From: Clavibacter tessellarius
Lineage (GTDB): Bacteria; Actinomycetota; Actinomycetes; Actinomycetales; Microbacteriaceae
Direction: 5' to 3'
Length of the DNA: 55,910 bases
Assembly: GCF_001618005.1 (NCBI RefSeq)
Contig: NZ_LQXA01000048.1
Location: 1 to 55,910 of the forward strand
A program made the position numbers and the translations under genes. A model generated the notes under the pieces. The model was not told where the DNA came from. It saw only the letters and a list, made by a program, of their open reading frames with translations, and made no database searches. Below, in pieces: positions 34,791 through 42,892 of the stretch (its first letter is position 1; every line of letters begins with the position of its first letter).

Positions 34791-34799
34791 CGCGGCGAC

Positions 34800-34847
34800 G
34801 CACGACGACGCCGGCCGGCCCCGAGGGACCGGCCGGCGTCGTCGTGC
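34800..34847. terminator. Strong bidirectional terminator
   Basis: A perfect 19-bp stem (34800-34818 with 34829-34847) and 10-base loop between convergent phospholipase and TetR genes. It lacks a T-tract. Confidence 0.8.
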
Positions 34848-34855
34848 GGGCCGCG

Positions 34856-35584
34856 TCAGGCGCGGGCGCGGTCCTCGTCCACCGTGGCGGCCGGGCGTCC
34901 GACGGCGCTCGCGGGGCCGAGGTGCGCCACGGACGGATCCGGGCGGCCCTCCTCCACCCGCTCCGGGTCGAGCGGTCGGGCGGCGCGCACCACGGCGTCG
35001 GCGTCGGCGAACCCCAGGTGGGTGAGCAGCGGGACCCAGAGGGCGCGCAGCCGATCCACCTGGTCGCCCGCCGCCGGACGCGGCGACCGGTACGAGAGCA
35101 CGCCGAACGTGGCGCTGAGCAGCACGTCGACGGTGTGGTCGAGATCCGGGACGGGGAGATCCCGGGCGGCGAGCTCCGCCTCCAGGTGCTCCCGCGTGAA
35201 GCGCCACACGTCGAAGCGCCGCTCCACCGCGAGGCCGAGGCGCGGCATGTCCTGCAGGAGGCGGACGGCGCCGGCGGCGACCGGGCAGACCTCCACGGTG
35301 CGGCCGGCGGTGAGGAGGAAGACGACGAGGTCGGACAGCGCACCCGAGCCGTCGAGCGCGGCCTCGATGCGGAGCCAGCGGTCCTCCTGATCCTCGACCA
35401 CGGCGCCCGCGAGGCTCTCCTTGGACGCGAAGAGGTGGTAGCCGATGGCCGACTTGGGCTTCCCCATGGCCTCGGCGACGCGGGAGAACGACGTGCCCTC
35501 GTAGCCGTGGGCCGCGAACAGGCCTCCCGCCGCCTCGACGATCTCGCGTCGGGCCCGGGACACCGCCTGCTGCCGTCGATTCAT
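34856..35584 (-). CDS. TetR family regulator, paralogue 1
   Basis: A 242-residue repressor. The N-terminal helix-turn-helix is clear: REIVEAAGGLFAAHGYEG, FSRVAEAMGKPKSAIGYHLF and SKESLA. The C-terminal ligand domain (about 55-200) is unassigned; the last 30 residues are polar. The recognition helix PKSAIGYHLF is identical to that of the TetR protein at 41909-42631, and the two align over the first 60 residues, so they are paralogues. The ATG at 35584 has GGGAG upstream. It is divergent from the S53 protease gene, with a perfect palindrome between them, and is its probable regulator. Confidence 0.85.
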   Translation of the reverse strand: MNRRQQAVSRARREIVEAAGGLFAAHGYEGTSFSRVAEAMGKPKSAIGYHLFASKESLAGAVVEDQEDRWLRIEAALDGSGALSDLVVFLLTAGRTVEVCPVAAGAVRLLQDMPRLGLAVERRFDVWRFTREHLEAELAARDLPVPDLDHTVDVLLSATFGVLSYRSPRPAAGDQVDRLRALWVPLLTHLGFADADAVVRAARPLDPERVEEGRPDPSVAHLGPASAVGRPAATVDEDRARA

Positions 35585-35717
35585 GTCACGCTCCCGTCTG
35601 CCCCGGCTCGGGTGGGAGGGAGTCTACGCAGCCGGAGCCGCGGGACGCCGACGCCCCTGTGAACGGGTGCCGCCGGGATCGGCGGCGAGGGCCTCCGGAC
35701 GCCGCCCTCCACAGGTG

Positions 35718-35747
35718 GTGAGAACGGTTCTCACGGAGGGATAGCAT
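35718..35747 (+). promoter_or_regulatory. Operator and promoter of the S53 protease operon
   Basis: GTGAGAACGGTTCTCAC (35718-35734) is a perfect palindrome around one central base. TAGCAT at 35742-35747 is a -10 box; the palindrome covers the expected -35 (35719-35724). Repressor binding here would block transcription. Confidence 0.6.
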
Positions 35748-35795
35748 CCGCACGCGCCCTCGCGCAGACCCCCTTGAATCGAAGCTGGATCCCGC

Positions 35796-37805
35796 ATGCC
35801 CTCTCGTCCCTCGTCCCTCCCACCCGTCGAGGCCCGCGGGCCCGCCGAACGCCCGCCCACCGCGGGCCGGATCCTGGCCCTCGCCCGCCGCCGCCCGCTG
35901 CCCGCGCGCGCCCGGTCCGTCGCCCTCGGCACGGGCATCGTCGCCCTGGCGGCCGTCGCCGCGCTCGTCGCGACCGCGCTCGCGGGCACCGGATCCGCGT
36001 CCGCCGCGTCCGATCCGGCCGCCGAGCGCGCCGCCTCCGGACTCCGCGCGCTCGAGGGCTCCGCGCCCTCGTGGTCCGCCGCCGTCCCCGCCGTCCGACT
36101 GGGCGACGCGCCCGCGGACGCGACGGCCGCCTTCACGGTGCTGCTGGATCCGGCCCGACCCGACGCCGCGCCGGCCGTCGCCGCGTGGCTGCGCGACCGC
36201 GGCCTCGACGTGGGCGACGCGCGCGGCGAGGTCTCCGCGCTGCCCGTCTCCGGCACGCTCGCGCTCGCGTCGCGGGCCTTCGACACCGGGTTCGCCCGGT
36301 TCCGCGTCGGCGGCCGGGAGGTCGTCGCACCGGAGCGGACCCTCACCGTCCCCGCGGCCCTCGACGCCGTGCGCGGCGTCGCCGGCACCGTGCAGGGCGA
36401 CGTGCTGATGCCGTCCGACGCGGAGTCGGACGCCGCGCTCGCGGCCGACACCGCGGAGGCGCCCGCCGCCGCGACCCCGATCCCCGCGCCGATCCCCGGC
36501 CAGGCGTCCGGCGGGTCCCCCGCCTCCTCCGCCGACGACGGCACGTGCGCCGCGTGGTGGGGCCAGCGCCTCACCGACGCGTGGCCCGCATCCGTCGCCG
36601 TGGCCCACCGCTCCAACTCGCTGTGCGGCTACGGCCCGGCGCAGCTCCGGCGCGTCGACGACGTGCCCGCCGAGGACCGGGGCGCCGGCGCGACCATCGC
36701 GATCGTCGCGGCCTACGACGACCCCGACACGAAGGCCGACACCGACACCTACTCCCGCGCGGTCGGCGAGCCGGTCTTCACGGCCGGCCAGTACCGCGAC
36801 CACCCGTCCGCCTCGCCGCGCACCGGCATCTGCGGCGGACCCACGGCGTGGACCGACGAGCAGCACCTCGACGTGCAGGCCGTCCACGCGATGGCGCCCG
36901 ACGCGGCCGTCTCCTACTGGGGCGCCGACGACTGCACGAGCACGAGCCTCTACACGCGGATCCTCGACGCGGCGGAGGACGGGCCCGACGTGATCAGCCT
37001 GTCCTTCGGCGCGATGGAGGGCCTCGACACGGCCGACGACCGCGAGCTCCTCAACCGCGTGCTCGTGGAGGCGGCGTCGCGCGACGTGTCGGTCTTCGCG
37101 TCCACCGGCAACGACGGCGACTACAGCGGCGTCGGCGACCACGGCGGGAACGCCACCGTGGCGTCGCCCGCGTCCAGCCCCTACGTCACGGCGGTCGGCG
37201 CGACCAGCACCGGCCTCGCCCAGGACGGCTCGATCGCCGTCGAGGCGGGCTGGGAGACCGAGACCCGCTTCGCGCGCAACGGCGCCCTGATCCCGCCGGG
37301 CTTCGCGTTCGGCGCGGGCGGCGGCCAGTCCGCGGTGTACGCGCGACCCACCTGGCAGGCCGACCGGCTCGCGGTGGCGGGCACCGGCAGGCTGCTGCCG
37401 GACGTGGCCTCGCTCGGCGACCCGGACACGGGCTTCATCACCTACGGCCCGCATCAGGGCCGCACCGAGTACGCGGCGCACGGCGGCACGAGCCTCGCGA
37501 CGCCGATGGTCGCCTCCATGGTCGCGATCTCCAAGGCCGTCACCGGCCGGCGCTTCGGCCTCGCGAGCCCCGCGCTCTACGCGCTGATGGGCACGGGCGC
37601 GCTGCGCGACGTGCAGCCCGCGTCCGCCGCCACGTGGTCCCCGAAGGGGCCGTCGGCGGGAGCGCTGTGGCCCGAGACGCTCTTCCTGTGGGACACCGGG
37701 AGGCAGGGGCTCCGCTCCGCGCCCGGCTGGGACGACGTGACCGGGGCCGGCGTGCCCGCGGGCCGCGCGTTCATCGACGGCCTCGGCGCGGAGGCGGGAC
37801 GATGA
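35796..37805 (+). CDS. Secreted S53 (sedolisin/kumamolisin-type) serine protease
   Basis: A 669-residue exported acid-type serine-carboxyl protease. Residues ~30-75 hold a long Arg-rich start and a hydrophobic signal helix (VALGTGIVALAAVAALVATA). A pro-domain follows to about 225, then a Pro/Ala-rich linker and the catalytic domain. The triad is Glu355 and Asp359 (TDEQHLDVQAVH) with Ser566 (HGGTSLATPM). The oxyanion position, normally Asp in SGDSG, appears as Asn439 in STGNDGD, as in subtilisins. GWDDVTGAGVPAG near the C-terminus is the calcium site. Its stop overlaps the next gene start as ATGA. Substrate unknown. Confidence 0.88.
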   Translation: MPSRPSSLPPVEARGPAERPPTAGRILALARRRPLPARARSVALGTGIVALAAVAALVATALAGTGSASAASDPAAERAASGLRALEGSAPSWSAAVPAVRLGDAPADATAAFTVLLDPARPDAAPAVAAWLRDRGLDVGDARGEVSALPVSGTLALASRAFDTGFARFRVGGREVVAPERTLTVPAALDAVRGVAGTVQGDVLMPSDAESDAALAADTAEAPAAATPIPAPIPGQASGGSPASSADDGTCAAWWGQRLTDAWPASVAVAHRSNSLCGYGPAQLRRVDDVPAEDRGAGATIAIVAAYDDPDTKADTDTYSRAVGEPVFTAGQYRDHPSASPRTGICGGPTAWTDEQHLDVQAVHAMAPDAAVSYWGADDCTSTSLYTRILDAAEDGPDVISLSFGAMEGLDTADDRELLNRVLVEAASRDVSVFASTGNDGDYSGVGDHGGNATVASPASSPYVTAVGATSTGLAQDGSIAVEAGWETETRFARNGALIPPGFAFGAGGGQSAVYARPTWQADRLAVAGTGRLLPDVASLGDPDTGFITYGPHQGRTEYAAHGGTSLATPMVASMVAISKAVTGRRFGLASPALYALMGTGALRDVQPASAATWSPKGPSAGALWPETLFLWDTGRQGLRSAPGWDDVTGAGVPAGRAFIDGLGAEAGR

Positions 37806-40594
37806 GCCGGGCTGCGGTCCGGGCCTCGCTCCCGACGACGCGGCGGCTCGGCGCGCGCGGATCCCTCGGGATCCTCGGCGCGACCGGCGCCACCGCCCTC
37901 GCGGCGCTCCTCGCCCTCGGCGGGCTCGCGCCCCTGGCGGCGCACGCGGCCGACCTCGTGCTCGCGCGCGCCTCGGGCGTGGAGGTCATCGACATCGACG
38001 GCGACACGCTCACGGCGCCGACACCGCTCGCCGAGTGGTCGGCGGGCCAGGCGGTGACGCGGGAGGCCGCATCCACCGGCGACGTGATGAAGCTCAACAC
38101 GACGCAGACGACCGGGCTCCGCTCCACGGCCGGCCCCACGGGCGCGTCCAGCAGCATCGCGAGCGGCCGGTTCCAGCTCCGCGACCGGCCGGCGATCGTC
38201 TTCTCCGGCCTCACCGTGTCGTGCACGCCCGGCGGCACGCCCGCCGTGCACCTCGACCGGCTGACGATCGGCGGCGCGGACGTGACCGCCGAGGCGGACG
38301 CGACGCCCGGCTGGTCGCGCGACCTGCCGGCGTCGGTCTACGGCGCGACCCGCGTCATCGTGGGATCCACCGCGAAGGGCGACGACGGGTCCGCGACCAC
38401 GCTCGGCATCGACGTGGAGGCGGAGGGCGGGGCCTCGGAGATCTGGCGCGTGCGCGCCGGATCCGTGACGTGCCAGGCGGCCGCCGCCGTGCCCGTCCCG
38501 ACGCCGTCGGCCTCGCCGACGCCCGCGCCCGCTCCGGCTCCCGACCCGGACCCGACGCCCGCGCCCGGGCCGACCCCGGCGCCGGATCCCGCCCCCGCAC
38601 CCGCCCCCGGCCGCGTCGCGACGGGCGTCACCGTCACCGCCCCCGACGGCACGCGCGTGATCGACGGGCAGCCGCGCGTCGAGGGCGTCGACCGCAGGTC
38701 CACCGCCGACGCGCTCGCCGCGACGGACGGATCCGCCGAGCACGCCTCCTCCACGCGCGTCGAGACCGGCGCGGACGGCACCACCACGATCGGCGTCGGC
38801 TCGTTCGAGCAGCTGCCGGGCGCCCCCGGCGACCCGCTCGCCCAGTACCGCTGGACGGCGTTCCGGGTCTACGGGCTCACCGTCACGGTCACGCCCACGG
38901 GCGAGGTCGCGACGGAGTTCACGGATCCCGGCAGCGCGGTCTTCGTGGACGGCCGCTGGATCGACACCACCACCGACCTCTACACGGGCGTCGACGAGAA
39001 GGGCGCGCCCCGCGTCACCGTCGCGTTCGGCGAGCACGAGACGGCGGCCGACGGCACCGTCACGGTCACCGGCGTGCACTACCGCGACCTCACGGGCGCC
39101 CACCCGGACGTCCGCCTCGGCACGGTCGTCGTGCCGCCCGCGGCCGGGCAGGTCGTCGGCGCGTACGGCGTCGGCGTCACGGCGGCCGACGGCACGGCGC
39201 TCGTCGCGCCGCAGCCGGCCGCGACCGTTGCCGCGCCGCACGCCACGGCTGCCGCCGTGACCGGCACGGGGACGGATCCCGACACCACGTCGGCCGTCGC
39301 CGTCGACCTCGGCACGGGCTCCGCCGCGGGCACCGCCACGGTCGACGTGGGCGGGTTCCGGCAGGTGCCGGGCGCCGCGACGGATCCGCTCGCCGACTAC
39401 CGCTGGCCGGCCCTCCGGGTCGCCGGCCTCCACGCGGCCGTCTCGGCCGCCGGCGCGATGACCGTGTCGTTCGCGGATCCGGGCAGCGCGGTCTTCGTGA
39501 ACGGCGTGTGGATCGACACCACCACCGACCTCTACACGGGCGTCGACGAGCACGGCACACCGCGCGTCGAGGTGCGGTTCGGCGAGCGGTCGGTCGCGAA
39601 GGACGGCACGGTGACCCTCACCGCGCTGCACTACCGCGACCTCACCGGGCGCTTCCCCGAGGTGCGCCTGGGCGTCGTGACGATGGCGGCGGGCAGCGGG
39701 TCGACGCCCGTGCCGGATCCGTCGCCGACGCCCGTCACGATCGTGCCGGACACGGCGCCGGCCGGCTGGTCGGCGTACGGGATCCGGGCGACCGGGCCGA
39801 GCGCCGTGGCGGCGACGCCGGTGGCGCGGCCGGACGACGCGGCCGCCGCGGCCCCGGCCGCGCTCAGCGCCTCGGAGGCGACCGCGACCGACCCGGGCGC
39901 CACCGCCGGGGACGGCGCCGCGGGGCAGATCCGCGCGACGGGCATCCACCTCGCCTCGAGCGGCGGATCCGGCAGCGCCTCCCTCGACGACGTCGCGCTC
40001 TACCCGGGCAGCCGCACGGCGGTCGCGATCCGGGGCCTGCGGGTGCAGGTCGACGGCGGCACCGTGCGCGTCTCGAGCGACGGCGGCAGCATCGCCGGCG
40101 CCTCGCTCGCGGCCGGCGACATCGCCCCGGGCACGCGGTTCGCGCTGCCCGACGGCGGATCCGCGGTGCTCGCGGAGGACGTGACCACGGGCGCGTCCCG
40201 CACGGTCACGGGTCTCCACCTGGTCGACGCGTCCGGCCTCGTCGCGGACGTGTCCGCGGCCGTGGTCACGACGGCCGCGGTGGCCGACGCCGGCGGCTCG
40301 GGGTCGGACCCGGGCGCCGGCAGCGGCTCCGGGACGGGCACGACGCCCGGATCCGGCACCGCCACCGCGGGCACCGCCTCCCCCGGCGCCCTGTCGGCGG
40401 ACGGCTCCAGCCCGGTCGGCACCTCCGGCGCGAGCTCGGCCGCGAGCCTCCGCGGCTCGCTGCCGCGCACCGGGTCCTCGCCCGCGGCGACGCTCGCCCT
40501 CGCGGCGCTGCTGCTGGTCGTCGGATCCGCGGGCGCGCTCGAGGCCCGACGCCGCCGCCGCGCGCCGACGACGAGCCGCCCGACGCGCGCCTGA
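37802..40594 (+). CDS. Sortase-anchored (LPXTG) surface protein with repeated domains
   Basis: A 930-residue cell-wall protein. The signal peptide ends near LAAHA (about residue 50). Residues 50-225 form a domain similar to that of choice-of-anchor-P proteins (low confidence). A Pro/Ala/Asp linker follows (about 230-275), then two related ~180-residue modules (about 275-455 and 455-640), each with DPGSAVFV, WIDTTTDLYTGVDE and HYRDLTG, and a third, diverged region. The C-terminus has LPRTG, a hydrophobic helix (ATLALAALLLVVGSAGAL) and Arg-rich tail, the sortase signal. Translationally coupled to the S53 protease, which may process it or act beside it at the surface. Function unknown. Confidence 0.8.
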   Translation: MSRAAVRASLPTTRRLGARGSLGILGATGATALAALLALGGLAPLAAHAADLVLARASGVEVIDIDGDTLTAPTPLAEWSAGQAVTREAASTGDVMKLNTTQTTGLRSTAGPTGASSSIASGRFQLRDRPAIVFSGLTVSCTPGGTPAVHLDRLTIGGADVTAEADATPGWSRDLPASVYGATRVIVGSTAKGDDGSATTLGIDVEAEGGASEIWRVRAGSVTCQAAAAVPVPTPSASPTPAPAPAPDPDPTPAPGPTPAPDPAPAPAPGRVATGVTVTAPDGTRVIDGQPRVEGVDRRSTADALAATDGSAEHASSTRVETGADGTTTIGVGSFEQLPGAPGDPLAQYRWTAFRVYGLTVTVTPTGEVATEFTDPGSAVFVDGRWIDTTTDLYTGVDEKGAPRVTVAFGEHETAADGTVTVTGVHYRDLTGAHPDVRLGTVVVPPAAGQVVGAYGVGVTAADGTALVAPQPAATVAAPHATAAAVTGTGTDPDTTSAVAVDLGTGSAAGTATVDVGGFRQVPGAATDPLADYRWPALRVAGLHAAVSAAGAMTVSFADPGSAVFVNGVWIDTTTDLYTGVDEHGTPRVEVRFGERSVAKDGTVTLTALHYRDLTGRFPEVRLGVVTMAAGSGSTPVPDPSPTPVTIVPDTAPAGWSAYGIRATGPSAVAATPVARPDDAAAAAPAALSASEATATDPGATAGDGAAGQIRATGIHLASSGGSGSASLDDVALYPGSRTAVAIRGLRVQVDGGTVRVSSDGGSIAGASLAAGDIAPGTRFALPDGGSAVLAEDVTTGASRTVTGLHLVDASGLVADVSAAVVTTAAVADAGGSGSDPGAGSGSGTGTTPGSGTATAGTASPGALSADGSSPVGTSGASSAASLRGSLPRTGSSPAATLALAALLLVVGSAGALEARRRRRAPTTSRPTRA
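38957..38998 (+). repeat. 42-bp direct repeat, copy 1 (copy 2 at 39509-39550)
   Basis: The segment coding WIDTTTDLYTGVDE is identical at every base in both modules of the surface protein, including all synonymous positions, although flanking sequence has diverged. Confidence 0.9.
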
Positions 40595-40645
40595 TCGGGT
40601 CCGGCCGGACACGCGCTCCGGCCGGACGCCGCGCGCTCCACCCCC

Positions 40646-40697
40646 GCTCCGCCCTCCCTCCGCCCTCCCTCCGCCCACGCGGAGCGGAGGGCGGAGC
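40646..40697 (+). terminator. Nested terminator after the protease/surface-protein operon
   Basis: A perfect 12-bp stem (GCTCCGCCCTCC at 40646-40657 with 40686-40697) encloses a second hairpin CTCCGC-CCAC-GCGGAG (40669-40684). The left side is a tandem CTCCGCCCTCC-like repeat. Confidence 0.6.
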
Positions 40698-40768
40698 CGT
40701 GTCCGCACCCGCCGCACGCTGTCGCCGCAGGCCCCGTCCCGCACCGTCGCCGACGATGGAGGAAATGC

Positions 40769-40875
40769 CTCCGCACATGCGCGGAGAAAGCGTAAGAAAT
40801 CAGCGGTTATGTACATGGAAATGTGTTAGGAGAAAAAACGGGAATATCTTTCCGACCGGATTCCACTCCGGTCGG
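40769..40875 (+). promoter_or_regulatory. AT-rich control region with two inverted repeats
   Basis: CTCCGC-N6-GCGGAG (40769-40786) is a possible operator, with a weak -10 (TAAGAA, 40793-40798) at the same spacing as in the two TetR-linked promoters. A 9-bp hairpin (40852-40860 with 40867-40875) follows in the presumed leader. Bases 40745-40870 are about half A/T, far above the surroundings. A six-codon ORF (MYMEMC, 40809-40829) is present by chance or as a leader. Confidence 0.4.
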
Positions 40876-40936
40876 CGAGACGAGAGCACGCTGCCCGGCG
40901 GGGTCCTCCCACCCACCCGCACATCCGGAGGCAGCG

Positions 40937-41743
40937 ATGTCCAGCACCACCGTCCACCCGTCCACCGGGATGAACCCGTCATCCCCCCACCACCGCCCGC
41001 GGCCGATCCGCCGTGGCGTCCTGCTCACTCTCCTCGCGGTCGCGGTCGTCTCCGTGTACTCGACGGGGATCGTGCCGACCGGGATCGTCCCGGCCGATGC
41101 CGCGACGCTCGCGTCGTCGGCCACGCACCCCGTCATCGCGCCGGCGATCCCCGCAGCCGTCCGCGCCGGGACCGTCGACCAGGACGTCCGATCCGGGCGC
41201 ATCACGGTCGACCAGCTCGCCGACGCCGCCGAGGTCAACTCGGGATCCGCGGCCGCGCTGCCCGCCGCCTCCCTGCCCGCCGAGCACGCGCGGCTCGTGA
41301 CGGAGATCCGCGCGCAGGTCGCCCAGATCCGCCTCGAGCGCCCCGACGCCCAGCCGACGTCGATCGAGCTCGGCGCCGACGCCGCCGGGAGGCTCACGAT
41401 GGCCGCGGGTGGGCATGGCACCGCCACCCTCGACCCCGCGCACCCCGGCGCGGCCCCCGCCGCGAACCCGCTGGTCGCCTCGGACAGCTGGCGCTCCTTC
41501 TGGCACGCCGTCTCGCACCCGCACATCAAGTTCCACATCTCGGCGATCGTCATGAAGACCGCCGTCTCCACCATCGGCGCGCTGACCGCGGGCTCCCTCT
41601 GCGCCATCACCGGACCGATCGGATGCGCCTTCGTCGGCGGCTTCATGACCGGGCTCGTCGCGTTCATCCTGGGCACGCGCTGCGGAAACGACGGGATGTG
41701 GGTCGTGTTCCCCGACACCCAGTACGACAGCTACTGCGGGTGA
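40937..41743 (+). CDS. Secreted four-cysteine hydrophobic protein, member A
   Basis: A 268-residue predicted exported protein. Residues ~25-55 form a hydrophobic export helix (GVLLTLLAVAVVSVYSTG) ending ADA. The middle (60-190) is polar, with AGTVDQDVRSGRITVDQLADA matching AGTIISDITTRKVTVDQLVDA in the gene at 42893. The C-terminal ~50 residues are hydrophobic and Gly-rich with four Cys (222, 230, 249, 267; C-x7-C-x18-C-x17-C) and end SYCG. I chose the ATG at 40937 because of GGAGG five bases upstream; a GTG at 40823 would extend it without support. Unknown family; a membrane-active or disulfide-bonded effector is one hypothesis. Confidence 0.7.
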   Translation: MSSTTVHPSTGMNPSSPHHRPRPIRRGVLLTLLAVAVVSVYSTGIVPTGIVPADAATLASSATHPVIAPAIPAAVRAGTVDQDVRSGRITVDQLADAAEVNSGSAAALPAASLPAEHARLVTEIRAQVAQIRLERPDAQPTSIELGADAAGRLTMAAGGHGTATLDPAHPGAAPAANPLVASDSWRSFWHAVSHPHIKFHISAIVMKTAVSTIGALTAGSLCAITGPIGCAFVGGFMTGLVAFILGTRCGNDGMWVVFPDTQYDSYCG

Positions 41744-41764
41744 CGATCCGACGCTGATCCGCGC

Positions 41765-41832
41765 GCGGCCGCTCGCCGGCCGCGGCACGCCGGCCACGCG
41801 GGCCGTCGGAGTCCCCTCCCGGCGGCCCGCGT
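41765..41832. terminator. Two hairpins between convergent genes
   Basis: GCGGCCG-CTCGC-CGGCCGC (41765-41783) and a 10-bp stem (41796-41805 with 41823-41832) lie between the secreted protein gene and the convergent TetR gene. Confidence 0.6.
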
Positions 41833-41908
41833 CGTGCCACATGCGTCACCCGCGCAGCAGCAGCACGTCCGTGGGCGGCTTCGGCCATCGGCCCGCCGGG
41901 CGCATCCG

Positions 41909-42631
41909 TCAGCGCATCGCGACGCGCCGGTCGGCTGATTCGTCGACCAGCTCCCGCTCCACATCGGCCATGATCTCGGGCAGGCGGGCCGAGGTCTGCA
42001 CCCGACGCACGAGCGCCTCCGCACGAGGGACGCCAGCACCGTTCAGCAGCGACGCCCACAGGGCGCACAGCCGCGAGTCGAGGGGCTCGTGGGGCTGCTT
42101 CGCGACGTGGCAGAGCACGAGGCCGCGGGTCGAGTCGAGGAGGAGCTCAGCGAACGATTCGACCTCATCCTCGGAGCCCGGCGACGACGGCAGGTCGGCC
42201 GCGAGGCAGTCGCAGACGTACCGGATGCGCTCCACCCCCGTGCGGCCCTCCGCCGGTGCCCCATCCTCGACGTCGAACGCGGGCAGGTCGAGCAGCAGCC
42301 GCAGGGCGCCCGCCCGCTCCGGGTGCGACTCGATCCCCCGCATGCGCGAGAGCAGCAGGGAGATGAGGCGCTCCGTCCCCATGGGCAGCCCCGCGCGCTC
42401 CAGGGCATCGTCGATCGTCCGCCACCGCATGTCGTCGTCGGTCAGGACGGCCGCGGCCAGCGCGGCCTTCGAGGAGAAGAGGTGGTAGCCGATGGCCGAC
42501 TTCGGACGATCGATGGCGCGCGCGATGCGTGAGAACGTCGTCCCCGCATAGCCGAATCGCGCGAAGAGGGCCCCCGCCGCCTCCACGATCTCGTGTCGCG
42601 ACCGCAACATGTCCGCTCGTCGACTGTCCAA
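41909..42631 (-). CDS. TetR family regulator, paralogue 2
   Basis: A 240-residue repressor (TTG start at 42631; an ATG at 42610 with GAGCGGA upstream may be the true start). The helix-turn-helix reads HEIVEAAGALFARFGYAG, FSRIARAIDRPKSAIGYHLF and SSKAALA, closely matching the TetR protein at 34856-35584. The ligand-binding C-terminal domain is unassigned. It is divergent from the four-cysteine protein gene at 42893, with a perfect 16-bp palindrome in the shared intergenic region, so it is the probable regulator of that gene and perhaps of its own expression (ATCCG-TAC-CGGAT at 42644-42656 lies near its start). Confidence 0.83.
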   Translation of the reverse strand: MDSRRADMLRSRHEIVEAAGALFARFGYAGTTFSRIARAIDRPKSAIGYHLFSSKAALAAAVLTDDDMRWRTIDDALERAGLPMGTERLISLLLSRMRGIESHPERAGALRLLLDLPAFDVEDGAPAEGRTGVERIRYVCDCLAADLPSSPGSEDEVESFAELLLDSTRGLVLCHVAKQPHEPLDSRLCALWASLLNGAGVPRAEALVRRVQTSARLPEIMADVERELVDESADRRVAMR

Positions 42632-42755
42632 CTAGCCACCCTCATCCGTACCGGATACGCCCATTCCCATCCGGGAGGGCCGACTTGGACGGTAACAGCG
42701 CGCCCATGAGGCGGAGGGGATCCCGGTCAGGCTGGCACTCGCCTGTGCACAACTC

Positions 42756-42784
42756 CCAGACGATCGTCTGGCAGCACCTAGCGT
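42756..42784 (+). promoter_or_regulatory. TetR operator and promoter of four-cysteine protein B
   Basis: CCAGACGATCGTCTGG (42756-42771) is a perfect 16-bp palindrome. TAGCGT at 42779-42784 is a -10 box, so the palindrome covers the -35 and spacer. The geometry is the same as at the S53 operon (palindrome centre 15.5-16 bases before the -10). Confidence 0.6.
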
Positions 42785-42892
42785 GCACGTCACACACCGC
42801 AACACGACGCACCTCCCGACGGCATGGGCCGCGCCGTCCCCGGACCGGATTCCCTGCACACGCCACGCACCCTCACTCGAACGGAGCTCATC

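Noticed and set aside
38494-38615. Pro/Ala/Asp coding repeat considered as a CRISPR or minisatellite
   Set aside because: Spacers of equal length are missing and the stretch translates as a Pro/Ala linker of the surface protein.
37577-40816. A 1079-codon minus-strand frame opposite the LPXTG gene
   Set aside because: It is composed of Arg/Gly/Ala/Asp repeats expected from the antisense of a GC-rich gene; no signal, domain or ribosome site.
40823-40936. N-terminal extension of four-cysteine protein A from GTG 40823
   Set aside because: It would run through the leader hairpin and lacks a ribosome site, whereas the ATG at 40937 has a strong one.
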